From Gemmatimonadota bacterium (lineage in GTDB: Bacteria; Gemmatimonadota; Gemmatimonadetes; Palauibacterales; Palauibacteraceae): 64,000 bases of DNA. Positions 43,890 through 52,945 of the stretch are shown here, piece by piece. How positions within the stretch are numbered: position 1 is the stretch's first letter; each line of letters opens with the position of its first letter. Under the pieces are notes generated by a model. It was not told where the DNA came from and ran no database searches. It saw nothing but the letters and a program-made list of their open reading frames with translations. The translations under genes were made by a program, and so were the position numbers. The stretch is from NCBI GenBank assembly GCA_022820995.1, contig JAJEEM010000053.1, positions 1 through 64,000 of the forward strand, written 5' to 3'.

Positions 43890-44618
43890 CTACGCGTCCG
43901 TGCGAGTGAAGGTGAAGGTGCCGATGGGTTCGTCGGAGAAGGGGCGCTCGCCCCGCAGGCGGTGGATGGGCTCCCTCGGCTGCGTGTCGGCGTTGGCGGA
44001 GGTGTAGTCGGGGCCGCTGTCCGTTCCCGCGTCGTACGGGTAGAGGACGACCTCGAGTTCCCCGATCCAGTTCCCATCGGCGTCCCGCAGCGACAGGCCG
44101 GACACGCCCACGAACCAGTCCGGGCTCGGGGCGATCATTGTGACGAGGGTGATGAGCGGGAAATCCTCCCGAAGGGTGATCGCCTGAATCGTCGTGCTGC
44201 CGGGGCTGCGGATCCCGGAGCCGTTGATGACCGCGAGCGCGGCTCCCGGGACTTCGGCCTGGATTTCACTGGTGAGAGTGCCGGTGCCGCCCGTTTCCGC
44301 CATGCTCTCGATGCCCGGCGTGGCGGTGCCGTCCGCCTCCCAGAAGGTGACGCCGTCGCTGTGCACGGCGCCGATGAGCGGCGAGAGGTGGGCGCCGCCG
44401 GGGAAGTTCGTGGGGTGCGTCGAGGCGCTCCACGTCGACTCGAAGACCACACGGTACGTTGCCGTGGTCGACGCGACCGGAGCCGGCGGCGGTTCAGACT
44501 CCGGAATCACGAGGCGGCCGGTCTCAATACCCCCGCACCCAGTCGCCCCGGCGAGGGCGGTCGCGAGCACCAGTGGCCGAAGCCACGCATTTCGACACTT
44601 CGAAACCGTGGGAATCAT
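43890..44618 (-). CDS. Spondin_N domain lipoprotein
   Basis: The 242-residue protein has a lipoprotein signal (LVLATALAGATGC) and a Spondin_N domain: TYRVVFESTWSASTHPTNFPGG at its start, HLSPLIGAVHS, PSPDWFVGVSGLSL and YPYDAGTDSGPDYTS. Spondin_N is a beta-sandwich named after the extracellular matrix protein F-spondin and also occurs in bacterial secreted proteins. It is probably surface exposed and metal stabilised. ATG 44618 is preferred over 44681. It lies 63 bases after the SDR gene and may be co-transcribed. Confidence 0.87.
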   Translation of the reverse strand: MIPTVSKCRNAWLRPLVLATALAGATGCGGIETGRLVIPESEPPPAPVASTTATYRVVFESTWSASTHPTNFPGGAHLSPLIGAVHSDGVTFWEADGTATPGIESMAETGGTGTLTSEIQAEVPGAALAVINGSGIRSPGSTTIQAITLREDFPLITLVTMIAPSPDWFVGVSGLSLRDADGNWIGELEVVLYPYDAGTDSGPDYTSANADTQPREPIHRLRGERPFSDEPIGTFTFTRTDA

Positions 44619-44681
44619 GGTGGATTTAACCACCCGCGTCCGCTGAAGGTTCCGGGCTCCTGGTGAACAGTCAGCGGCCAC

Positions 44682-45806
44682 TCAGGCGCTGGCGTGCCAG
44701 GCGACGAGGACCTCGGCCTCCCTGTCGGCGGGAAGGCCGGCCCGCGGCTCCGCGCGGCGCTCCTCGGGGAGCGAGTTCCACCATTCGACGGTGTCGCGGG
44801 CGGTGTCGGCGAGCGGGCGGAAGGTGAGCCCGGCCTGCACGGCGGCCGCCACCGAGACCTGGTTCATCCCCACCGTCTGCCCCTCCGGCGGCGTCCAGTT
44901 CGTCATGTGCATCCACGGCGCGACCTCCTGCTCCTGCATGAACGCCGTCGGCACCCAGGTGAAGGACGCGTCGGAACCCAGCGCGCCCCGGATCTCTTCC
45001 AGCATTTCGCCGAACGGCTGCACTTCGCCCGTGGCGTTGTACGTGCCTCCGTGCCCGGGGCTCTCGACGAGGCGCACGATCCACTCGGAGAGGTCGCGGG
45101 CGTCGACGTTCTGCACGGGGTCGGCGGGGGTGTTGGGGGCGAGCACCTCCCCGCCGCGGTCGACCCGCACCGGCCAGTACGTCCAGCGGTCCGTGTTGTC
45201 GCCGGGCCCGATGATCAGCCCCGGGCGCACGATGATCGCGTTCTCTCCGAACGCGTCGCGCGCGTACTCCTCGCAGCGCGCCTTCCTGGGGCCGTACTGG
45301 CCGTCGTCCTCCGCCTCGTCCGCCGAGAGCTGCCCCACGTGGTAGTTCTCGTCGATCCCGACGGTGGCGAAGTCCGCGTAGGCGGAGATGGACGAGACGA
45401 AGAGGTAGCGGTCGACCTGGTCGCGGAGGAGGTCGGCGGTTGCCGCGACCCAGCTCGGGTAGGAGGCGGAGTTGTCGATCACGGCATCCCACTCCCGCCC
45501 CTCGAGCGCCGACAGATCGCCCGTGCGGTCGCCGATGAGCTGCTCGACCCGCTCGAAGTAATCGTGGAAGAAGGGCGGCTCGGTCTGTCCGCGCGTGAAG
45601 GTCGACACCTCGTGGCCCCGGTCGAGCGCGTATTTGACCTGGTGGGGACCGATGAAGCGCGTCCCGCCGAGGATGAGGATGCGGAGAGGTCCTTCGGAAC
45701 CCCCCGCACAGGCGGCGGAGCCGAAGGCGCCCATGACGCCCAGGGCGCCGCCGGCGCGGGCGGATGTCTTCACGAACTCTCGTCGGGTCTGGTTCCACTT
45801 CGTCAT
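44682..45806 (-). CDS. Tat-exported NAD-dependent epimerase/dehydratase (SDR) family protein
   Basis: The 374-residue protein starts with a Tat signal (TRREFVKTSARAGGALGVMGAFG). A Rossmann domain follows (RILILGGTRFIGPH) with the SDR strand LFVSSISAYADF and the Tyr/Lys segment QYGPRKARCEEY. Extended SDRs act on nucleotide sugars or isoprenoids, usually in the cytoplasm; a Tat-exported member implies cofactor loaded before export. ATGA overlap with the serine hydrolase gene links the two. The substrate is unknown. Confidence 0.88.
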   Translation of the reverse strand: MTKWNQTRREFVKTSARAGGALGVMGAFGSAACAGGSEGPLRILILGGTRFIGPHQVKYALDRGHEVSTFTRGQTEPPFFHDYFERVEQLIGDRTGDLSALEGREWDAVIDNSASYPSWVAATADLLRDQVDRYLFVSSISAYADFATVGIDENYHVGQLSADEAEDDGQYGPRKARCEEYARDAFGENAIIVRPGLIIGPGDNTDRWTYWPVRVDRGGEVLAPNTPADPVQNVDARDLSEWIVRLVESPGHGGTYNATGEVQPFGEMLEEIRGALGSDASFTWVPTAFMQEQEVAPWMHMTNWTPPEGQTVGMNQVSVAAAVQAGLTFRPLADTARDTVEWWNSLPEERRAEPRAGLPADREAEVLVAWHASA

Positions 45807-47038
45807 GGTCTACCCTCTCCTGTGGTTTCGCTGCTTTCTTCCGCCCTCTCTTCGGCGCGGGGCCCGGACCAGCCGTACGCGTGGGCGACCGTGATCGCGA
45901 TCTCGGCCGCGAGCTCGCTCCCGGAGTCGGAGTTCGTCATCACGAAGACCCCGTCGTCCCCGTCGATGTACGCCGCGAACGTGCAGCGGAAGCCCTGGTT
46001 CGAGCCGCCGTGACGGAAGCGTTCCGCGTCCTCGGAGATCGCCGGGCCCAGCCCCCAGTCGTCCGCGTCGGGCGTCAGCATCTCCCGGGCGAGCGCTTCT
46101 CCCAGCACGCGGGTCGACTCGCCCCTCCAGGCACGCTGCATCTCCCGGGCGTAGAGCGCGAGTTCGCTCGGCGTCGTCCACAGGCCCGCGGCCGCCTGTT
46201 CGGGATAGGTGTGCCACCCGCCCGGAACGGGCTCGCCGTCCGACCGGTAGCCCGTCGCGATATCGTCCTGCCGCTCGGGGGGGATCGGCTGTTCGTACGT
46301 CGAGCGCGACATGCCGATCGGGTCGAGGACCTCCTCGCGCATGACCGCGGCGAACGGTTTGCCGGCCATGTCGGCCACGAGTTGCTGCATCACCGTGTAG
46401 CCGCCGCCGGAGTATTGCCAGCTCTCCCCGGGCGCCTTGTAGACGCGCACCGGGTCCGTGTTGCCGCGGCCGTCGAGGACGCCCGGTCCGTCCGGCGCCT
46501 CCTCGTCCGGGCCGTACCCGGGGAAGCCCCACACGGTGAGGCCGGCCCGGTGCGTGAGGAGCCCGCGCAGGGTGACGGGCCCCTGCTCGGTAAACGCGTT
46601 GTCCGGCACCCGCCAACTCGTGAGATAGGCGTTGACGTCCCCGTCGAGGTCCACGCGGCCCGCTTCAACGAGGCGCAGGGCGGCGAGGGCCGCCACGGGC
46701 TTGGAGATGGAGGCCGCCTGGAAGAGCGTGTTCGGCGTCACGGGCCGGCCCGATTCGACGTCGGCGAGTCCGTAGCCGCGGGCCCAGGCGATCTCGCCGT
46801 CGACCAGGACCGCGACGCTGACCCCGGGCACGCCCAGTTCGGCCATGCGGTCGGCGAGCGAGGTTCGCGCGCCGGGCTCGCCGCGAATCGTGAAGGTCGG
46901 CATCAGCGACGACTCGACGAGCGCCTCGGGGGACCCGTCCGCGACCGACTCCGGCGCGGTACGGTCCGGCGTGGAGGGCGGCGCGCACGCGAGCGCGCTC
47001 GAGGTCAAGGCAATGAGGGCGATCCGGGCTGCGTTCAC
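45803..47038 (-). CDS. Lipoprotein serine hydrolase (beta-lactamase family)
   Basis: The 411-residue enzyme has a lipobox (SSALA-Cys18) and class C-type motifs: SISK nucleophile, YSGGGY (Tyr-x-Gly variant of YxN) and HGGSNQG. It resembles the esterase/peptidase group of penicillin-binding-like proteins. Its ATG overlaps the polA stop, and its stop overlaps the SDR start, both as ATGA. It is the second such hydrolase in the window (compare 18392). Confidence 0.88.
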   Translation of the reverse strand: MNAARIALIALTSSALACAPPSTPDRTAPESVADGSPEALVESSLMPTFTIRGEPGARTSLADRMAELGVPGVSVAVLVDGEIAWARGYGLADVESGRPVTPNTLFQAASISKPVAALAALRLVEAGRVDLDGDVNAYLTSWRVPDNAFTEQGPVTLRGLLTHRAGLTVWGFPGYGPDEEAPDGPGVLDGRGNTDPVRVYKAPGESWQYSGGGYTVMQQLVADMAGKPFAAVMREEVLDPIGMSRSTYEQPIPPERQDDIATGYRSDGEPVPGGWHTYPEQAAAGLWTTPSELALYAREMQRAWRGESTRVLGEALAREMLTPDADDWGLGPAISEDAERFRHGGSNQGFRCTFAAYIDGDDGVFVMTNSDSGSELAAEIAITVAHAYGWSGPRAEERAEESSETTGEGRP

Positions 47039-49881
47039 GATCCCTTCCCGAACTTGCAGTCGTACCAGCTGCGGCCGATCCCGAGATCGACGCGAAGGGG
47101 GACGGTGAGCTCGATGGCCCCCTCCATCTCCTCGCGCACGATCCGGCCGATGGCTTCAACATCGGACTCCGGGGCCTCGATGAGCAACTCGTCGTGTACC
47201 TGCAGCAGCATGCGGGCCCCGGTCCCCGCCAGACGCTCGTGCAGCCGGATCATCGACACCTTGATGAGGTCCGCCGCGGACCCCTGGATCGGGGAGTTCG
47301 TCGCGGTGCGTTCGCCGTAGCCGCGGATCCCGGGGTTCCTGTGCCGGATCTCGGGGATGTACCGCCGGCGTCCGAACAGCGTCTCGACGTAGTTCCGGTC
47401 CCGCGCCTGTTCCTTCATCTCCTCGAGGTAGGCCGCGACGCCCGCGAACCTCTCGAAGTATCCGTCGATGAACTCGCTCGCCTGCGTCCGCGAGATGCCG
47501 AGCTGCTGGGCGAGCGCGAAGGGCCCCTGGCCGTAGATGGTCGCGAAGTTGATCGTCTTCGCCTGCTCGCGCATGGTCGGCGTGACTTCGCCCGGTTCGA
47601 CCCCGAAGATGCGGGCCGCGGTCTCCCGGTGGATGTCGCGCTCCGCCCGGAACGCTTCCACGAACGCCTCGTCCCCCGAGAGGTGCGCCATCACGCGGAG
47701 TTCGATCTGCGAGTAGTCCGCCCCCGTGAACAGGTGGCCGGGAGCGGCGACGAACCCCTTCCGGATCTCGCGCCCCAGCGCCCGCCGGATCGGGATGTTC
47801 TGGAGGTTGGGGTCCGAGGAGGAGAGTCGGCCCGTCGCGGCGACGGTCTGGTTGAAGCGGGTGTGGATGCGCCCCCGGTCGTCGATGAGGCGCGGGAGCA
47901 CGCTCACGTAGGTGCCGTCCAGCTTGTCGAGTTCCCGGTGTTCGAGGATGAGGCGCGGAAGTTCGTGGCCCATGGCCGCGAGTTGTTCGAGCACGGACTC
48001 GTCCGTCGAGGGGCCTGTCTTCGTCTTCTTGAGGACGGGCAGCGCAAGCTGATCGAAGAGAAGCGCCCGCATCTGGGGCACGGAGCGGAGGTTGACTTCG
48101 GTCCCGGCGATCTTGTGGATCTCCGAGCGCACGGCGTCGAGATCGCGGCGCAGGCGGGCGCGCAGCTCGCCGAAGAAGTCGAGGTCGATCGCGATGCCCG
48201 CCCGTTCCATGCTCGCGAGGACCGTGACGAGCGGCATCTCGACCTCGCGGAAGAGGCGTTCCATGTCCGTGCGCACGAGGTCGGCTTCGTCGACCTTCGC
48301 GAGGCGGTGCAGGAGAGCGGCGCGGGCGCCGGCCCATTCGGCGACGCGCTCAGGCTCGACCGATGCGATGGGGAGACGGTTCCGCCCGGTGCCCGTGATG
48401 GCGTCGCCCGTATCGAGCGCGACCCCCAGGCGGTCGGGGCCGAGGGTGGCGAGGGCGCGGTCGCGGCGGGCCGGATCAAGGCAGTAGGAGGAGATCTGCG
48501 TGTCGAAGGCGGCGGCGTCCTCGAGGCCCCCCAGCTCGACGCCGTGCCGGCGCAGGAGCTGGGCGGCGTACTTGAGATCGTGCCCGAGTTTCGGCGTGTC
48601 CGAGGCGAGCAGTTCCCGCAGGCCTCGCATGTCGGACGACGTCATCCCCGGCAGGCCGACGGGTTCGCCCGCATCGAAGGCGAGCGTCGGGTTTCCCGCC
48701 GCATCGTGCTGGATCTCCGGGGCCCGGTGCCCGAGGGGCAGGTAGAAGGCGCGGGCCTCGGAGGCGGCGACCGCGAGGCCGACGAGGTCGGCGCCGAGCG
48801 GATCGTCGGAGCTGCCCGCGACGAAGAGTCCGATGCGCGGAGCTTCCGAGCACTCGGCCAGCAGGGCGCCCAGCCCATCCGCGTCGGCCACGACGTCCAC
48901 CTCCGGGGCGAAGCGCTCGGCCCCGGTCGCCGGAGCCTCCAGCTCCCTCAGCAGGTTGTGGAACTCCAGGTCCCGGAAGACGGCCGCCGCCTTTTCCGCA
49001 TCCAGCGTCCGTGACCGGAGGCTTTCGAGATCGAGGCTCACGGGCGCATCGGTACGGATCGTCACCAGCTGCCTCGAGCGCCGGGCGTCGTCGGCATGCT
49101 TGAGAAGCGCGTTGCGGGCCCGGGCGGCCTTGACCTCGTCCGCCCGCGCGAGAATGGACTCCAGGTCGCCGAACTGCCGGATGAGGTCCGGCGCGGTCTT
49201 CTTCCCGATGCCGGGCACGCCGGGGACGTTGTCGGACGAGTCGCCGAGCAGCGCCAGGAAGTCGGTGACGCGCTCCGGCGGCACGCCGAACCGCTCCTCG
49301 GCGTTGTCCCGCGTCACCCACACCTGGTCCACTCCGGCGGGTCCCCCGCGGCCCGGATTGAGCAACGCGGTGCGATCGTCGACAAGCTGATGGAAGTCCT
49401 TGTCTCCGGAGACGATGACGGTGCGCAGACCACGGCCCGCGGCCTTCTGCGCGAGGGTCCCGATCACATCGTCCGCCTCCCACCCTTCCGCCTCGATGAC
49501 GGGCACCCGGAAGGCGTCGAACACCTCCCGACACCTTGGGAGGGACGCCCGGAGCTCCTCGGGCATCTTCTCTCGCGTCGCCTTGTACTCCGGGTAGATG
49601 TCGGTGCGGAAGCTGTCGCCGGCATCGAACGCGACGCCGAGATAGTCGGGTGCGTGATCGGCGATCAGCCGCATGAGGAAGCGGGCGATTCCATAGGGGG
49701 CCGACGTGTTCTCACCGCTGGAGGTCGTGAGCGGCCGGTTGATCATGGCGAAGAACGCGCGGTAGATGAGCGCGTAGCCATCGAGCAGGAAGAGCGAGGG
49801 ACGAGAGGCCCGTGCGGGCTTCACGACGCCTGGCGCCGCCACACGGCGTTCACGGGCTGTCGGAGAGGGTCGGCATGGCAT
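47035..49881 (-). CDS. polA: DNA polymerase I, proofreading residues missing
   Basis: The 948-residue repair polymerase has an intact 5' nuclease domain (FLLDGYALIYRAFFA, WEADDVIG, SGDKDFHQL, GVPGIGKKTAPDLI). Its polymerase domain is complete: motif A DYSQIELRVMAH, motif B KTINFATIYG, motif C VHDELLIEAP. In the middle domain the 3'-5' exonuclease carboxylates of E. coli Pol I (Asp355, Glu357, Asp424, Asp501) are replaced: IGLFVAG has no DxE, LKYAAQL has Ala, and AEWAGARA has no Asp. A start nearer the LFLLDG strand (for example a GTG at V19 or V20) is possible. Confidence 0.95.
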   Translation of the reverse strand: MPCRPSPTARERRVAAPGVVKPARASRPSLFLLDGYALIYRAFFAMINRPLTTSSGENTSAPYGIARFLMRLIADHAPDYLGVAFDAGDSFRTDIYPEYKATREKMPEELRASLPRCREVFDAFRVPVIEAEGWEADDVIGTLAQKAAGRGLRTVIVSGDKDFHQLVDDRTALLNPGRGGPAGVDQVWVTRDNAEERFGVPPERVTDFLALLGDSSDNVPGVPGIGKKTAPDLIRQFGDLESILARADEVKAARARNALLKHADDARRSRQLVTIRTDAPVSLDLESLRSRTLDAEKAAAVFRDLEFHNLLRELEAPATGAERFAPEVDVVADADGLGALLAECSEAPRIGLFVAGSSDDPLGADLVGLAVAASEARAFYLPLGHRAPEIQHDAAGNPTLAFDAGEPVGLPGMTSSDMRGLRELLASDTPKLGHDLKYAAQLLRRHGVELGGLEDAAAFDTQISSYCLDPARRDRALATLGPDRLGVALDTGDAITGTGRNRLPIASVEPERVAEWAGARAALLHRLAKVDEADLVRTDMERLFREVEMPLVTVLASMERAGIAIDLDFFGELRARLRRDLDAVRSEIHKIAGTEVNLRSVPQMRALLFDQLALPVLKKTKTGPSTDESVLEQLAAMGHELPRLILEHRELDKLDGTYVSVLPRLIDDRGRIHTRFNQTVAATGRLSSSDPNLQNIPIRRALGREIRKGFVAAPGHLFTGADYSQIELRVMAHLSGDEAFVEAFRAERDIHRETAARIFGVEPGEVTPTMREQAKTINFATIYGQGPFALAQQLGISRTQASEFIDGYFERFAGVAAYLEEMKEQARDRNYVETLFGRRRYIPEIRHRNPGIRGYGERTATNSPIQGSAADLIKVSMIRLHERLAGTGARMLLQVHDELLIEAPESDVEAIGRIVREEMEGAIELTVPLRVDLGIGRSWYDCKFGKGS

Positions 49882-49922
49882 CTATGTATGGCGGGGGGGC
49901 CGTCCGTGGCAAAGCCGGGGAC

Positions 49923-49954
49923 AAAAAAAACGCCCCGCCGGGTGGGGCGGGGCG
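49923..49954 (-). terminator. Rho-independent terminator after cspA
   Basis: cgccccgcc (49931-49939) pairs with ggcggggcg (49946-49954), a 9-base GC stem. Read on the minus strand it is followed by eight T residues (49923-49930). It lies 27 bases beyond the cspA stop and before polA, so polA is a separate unit. Confidence 0.9.
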
Positions 49955-49980
49955 CGTGAAGCTCCGGCTGCGGCGTCCGG

Positions 49981-50187
49981 TCAGGCGGTGCGCACGACGC
50001 GGGTCGCTTGCAGGCCCTTGTCGCCCTGCGTGAACTCGTAGTCCACTTCCATCCCTTCGGCGAGCGTCTTGTACCCGTCCATGTCGATGGACGAATAGTG
50101 GACGAAGACGTCATCGCCGCCGTCGGGCTGCTCGATGAAACCGTACCCCTTGGAGTCGTTGAACCACTTTACCGTGCCTGATGGCAT
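49981..50187 (-). CDS. cspA: Cold-shock protein (CspA family)
   Basis: The 68-residue protein is a single cold-shock domain with RNP1 (KGYGFIE) and RNP2 (DVFVHYS) and the opening SGTVKWFND. It binds single-stranded RNA and DNA and loosens mRNA structure. GGAGG precedes ATG 50187 by five to six bases. A promoter about 110 bases upstream and a terminator behind make it a one-gene transcript with a roughly 100-base leader, as is usual for cold-shock mRNAs. Confidence 0.95.
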   Translation of the reverse strand: MPSGTVKWFNDSKGYGFIEQPDGGDDVFVHYSSIDMDGYKTLAEGMEVDYEFTQGDKGLQATRVVRTA

Positions 50188-50294
50188 CCTGCCTCCTGCG
50201 AAACGTCGGTGATGGGTGTTGCGGGCGCGTCGCGCGGCTCGCCGTGCATCGTTTTCGCGTCTTTTTTTCGCCCCGCCGGACTCGAGACGCACCT

Positions 50295-50323
50295 ATGCTA
50301 TGCGAGCAATTTGGAGCCGTCAA
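50295..50323 (-). promoter_or_regulatory. Sigma-70-type promoter of cspA
   Basis: On the minus strand TTGACG (50323-50318) and TAGCAT (50300-50295) are spaced by exactly 17 bases, matching the -35 and -10 consensus at five and four of six positions. Transcription would start near 50288, giving a 5' leader of about 100 bases before cspA. Confidence 0.7.
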
Positions 50324-50367
50324 CACGTCGTTACGGGATCGTCGCGGGGCCGTGAAAAACCGCCTGT

Positions 50368-52734
50368 TCAGGGCTTCGCGGAGGCCAGATCCGGGTACAG
50401 GAAGCGGTAGATTTCGGTGAGTTCCGTGACCGCCCGAACGTACTCGCGCGTTTCCCGGTAGGGGATTCGCTCGACCAGCTTTTCCTCATCGGAGAACTCG
50501 GGAAAGTCGCGCCAGCGCGTGTAGCGGTGGGGGCCGGCGTTGTAGGAGATCATCCCCGCGATATCGAAGCCGTCGAAGCGGCCGAGAACTTCCGACAGGT
50601 ACCGGGTCCCGAGCATGAGGTTGACCTGCGGGACCGTGAGCTGGTGGCGGCGATAGCCGGCGAGTCCGGCGCGGGAGGCGACGTTGCGGGCCGTCTCCGG
50701 CAGGAGCTGCATGAGACCGATGGCGTTCGCGACGGAGCGGATCTCGGGGTCGAACATCGACTCGCGACGCGAGAGTCCGGCGACGAAGTGGGGCGAGAGT
50801 CCGTTCCGCTCCGCGGCGGCGACGAGGGCCTCGCGAAACGGCAGCGGATAGATCGCCTCGAGAAGGGGCCGGGTCCAGCGCCCGCGAATCGCCTGCGCGC
50901 GCCACCCTTCGCGAATCCCCTCCCGCGTCCACTCCGCCTCATTCAGTGCGTGCGCGAACGCGAGGATCGCGCCGTAGGCCGACGGTCCGCGCTCGCTCGC
51001 CCGGCGGTATTCCCGGCGCGCCCGCTCGGGCCACCCCACCTCTCGGAGCACGTTCATGCGCCGGAGCGCAGTCGCATGGATGGGGTCGAGTTCGGGCAGC
51101 GGCTCCGCTTCGCCGAGCCCGATCGTGGCCAGGCGGTCCGTGCCGGTGCGGGGCTCCGCGAGGATGGCGTAGTAGTCCAGCGGGTTGTACCGGAGGGCGC
51201 GGGCATAGAACGCGCCCGCGGCCCGGGTGTCCCCCAGCGCCTCGGCCACCTTGCCGCTCCAGTAGATGGCTCCCTGGATCCATCCTCCGTCGGGGTAGCG
51301 CTCGCGGTATTCGGCGAGTAGCGCGCCCGCCTCCGGATAGCGGCCCTCGTGGTACGCGAGGAGGGCGAGCCGTTCCAGCGACCGCGATCCGTAGCTCGCT
51401 TCCGGGAAGGCGCGGTAGGAGCGCTCGAAGCCCTCCGCGGCGATGTCGGGATGGCCGGCATCGTGTTCGAGGTCCGCGAGCAGGTAGGCGGCGCGCGCGG
51501 CGACATCCCCGGAGCCGCGGGCGGCCGTTTCGTGCGCCGTCGCGGCGTCGCCGGCACGTCCGAGCGCACGGTAGATGCTGGCGGCGAGCATCCACAGCGA
51601 CGCCCGGGGCGCCGGGACGGAAGCGGGGTCCGCAGTCCACGGCGCGAGCGTCTCCGCCGCCCGCCCGGGCTCCCCCAGCGCCATGTAGGTCGAAGCGAGC
51701 GATTCGGCGATGCCGGGGCGCTCGGCCGCGGGCGCGAGCTCGAGCGCCTCCGAGAGGTAGCCGGCGCCGCGCGCGCGACGGCCGGCGCGGGTGTCGGAGC
51801 GCCCGACGTCGCGCAGCGTCCGCCAGGAGCGCGTGAGCGCGAGGAGGGCCGGTCCCGTCTCCGGCGTCTGAAGGCCCCTCGCGATCGCGTCCGCGAAGGC
51901 CGCCGCCGCCGAGGCGGAGTCCCCGGTCGCCAGGTAGTGCGGTCCGAGGTGCCGGGCGGCGAGGATGTTCCGGACGCCCCTTCCGGCGCTGCGCGCGAGC
52001 GCGGCCCCGCGTTCGGGATCCCCGAGCTCGAAGGCCAGGCGCGCCGCCGGTAGGAGCGCGGAGTCCGCCGGCACGCGGGCCTCCCGCAAGATCGAATCGG
52101 CGAGGGCGAAGGCGTCCCGGTCCTCGGCCTCCGCGAGGGCGTAGAGGCGCGAGAGCCGCAACCACGGAGCGAACTCGGGGTGCTCGCGCTCGGCGAGGAC
52201 GAGCTGGTCCTGTGCTTCGAACCAGTGGTACCGCCGGTAGGAGACGCGGGCGAACTCCACCCGCGCCCGGAGCGGAGGCGTCTCGTCGACCGCATCCAGA
52301 TACGCGCGGTAGTGCGCCGCGGACCGGGTCAGGCTGTCGAGCCCCGCGTACGCTCGCGCGAGGAGGAGCGCCGCCTGCGACTGCGTGGCCGTGGGTGGAC
52401 CCTCCCGCCCCGCGAGGAGGCCCAGCACCGAAGCCCATGCCCGCTGATCCGCGAAGGCCTGCGCCGACAGCAGCACGACATCGTCCCCCCGCACCTCGCC
52501 CGCGGCGAGTTCGCGCGCGAGCAGGGCCGATGCCGAGACCGGCATCCCGGCATCGAGAAGGCGGCGTGCGCTTGCCGTCGTCGCCGTGACCTCGGCCGGG
52601 TTGGACGGGCGTGCCGCGTTCCCGGTCTGTGCGCCGAGAGGCGACGCAAGGGCAAGCGTCAACAGCGACCCCAGCCACGGACCGCGGAGCCGATGGATGC
52701 GCCCAAGGCGCCGGATTTGCCGCTGAACATGCAC
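50368..52734 (-). CDS. Soluble lytic murein transglycosylase with long TPR-like N-terminus
   Basis: The 788-residue protein starts with a signal peptide (PWLGSLLTLALASPLGAQ). Residues about 50-600 are alpha-solenoid (TPR-like) repeats. The C-terminal SLT domain has the catalytic Glu in GLSRRESMFDP, then AIGLMQLLPETA and YNAGPHRYTRW. It cleaves peptidoglycan glycan strands to anhydro ends. A GTG start at 52734 is chosen because AAGGAGG lies seven bases ahead; upstream ATG extensions have no such site. A terminator behind the ExbB-like gene separates it from upstream genes. Confidence 0.92.
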   Translation of the reverse strand: MHVQRQIRRLGRIHRLRGPWLGSLLTLALASPLGAQTGNAARPSNPAEVTATTASARRLLDAGMPVSASALLARELAAGEVRGDDVVLLSAQAFADQRAWASVLGLLAGREGPPTATQSQAALLLARAYAGLDSLTRSAAHYRAYLDAVDETPPLRARVEFARVSYRRYHWFEAQDQLVLAEREHPEFAPWLRLSRLYALAEAEDRDAFALADSILREARVPADSALLPAARLAFELGDPERGAALARSAGRGVRNILAARHLGPHYLATGDSASAAAAFADAIARGLQTPETGPALLALTRSWRTLRDVGRSDTRAGRRARGAGYLSEALELAPAAERPGIAESLASTYMALGEPGRAAETLAPWTADPASVPAPRASLWMLAASIYRALGRAGDAATAHETAARGSGDVAARAAYLLADLEHDAGHPDIAAEGFERSYRAFPEASYGSRSLERLALLAYHEGRYPEAGALLAEYRERYPDGGWIQGAIYWSGKVAEALGDTRAAGAFYARALRYNPLDYYAILAEPRTGTDRLATIGLGEAEPLPELDPIHATALRRMNVLREVGWPERARREYRRASERGPSAYGAILAFAHALNEAEWTREGIREGWRAQAIRGRWTRPLLEAIYPLPFREALVAAAERNGLSPHFVAGLSRRESMFDPEIRSVANAIGLMQLLPETARNVASRAGLAGYRRHQLTVPQVNLMLGTRYLSEVLGRFDGFDIAGMISYNAGPHRYTRWRDFPEFSDEEKLVERIPYRETREYVRAVTELTEIYRFLYPDLASAKP

Positions 52735-52854
52735 CGGAAGGCCTCCTTCCCACGTCGTCCCCACCCCACTCACGCCGGGGCCCCCACCTGCGGCCCGACA
52801 CCGAACTTCAATGCTCCGGTGCCCCCGATGCAAGCGGACGCGTCCCCGGGCTCC

Positions 52855-52887
52855 AACAAAAGCGGCCCGCCGAGGATGGCGGGCCGC
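52855..52887 (-). terminator. Rho-independent terminator after the ExbB/TolQ-like gene
   Basis: gcggcccgcc (52862-52871) and ggcgggccgc (52878-52887) form a perfect 10-base stem with a six-base loop. On the minus strand it is followed by TTTTGTT (52861-52855). It sits between the ExbB-like stop and the transglycosylase start. Confidence 0.88.
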
Positions 52888-52945
52888 TCGTTCGCTACCC
52901 CATCGCCTGTGCCGGGAAACGCCCCGGCGAACCGTCTCTTCCCTT

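Noticed and set aside
44619..44634. Inverted repeat ggtgg-atttaa-ccacc before the Spondin_N gene as an operator
   Set aside because: It has only five-base arms directly at the start codon; too weak to call.
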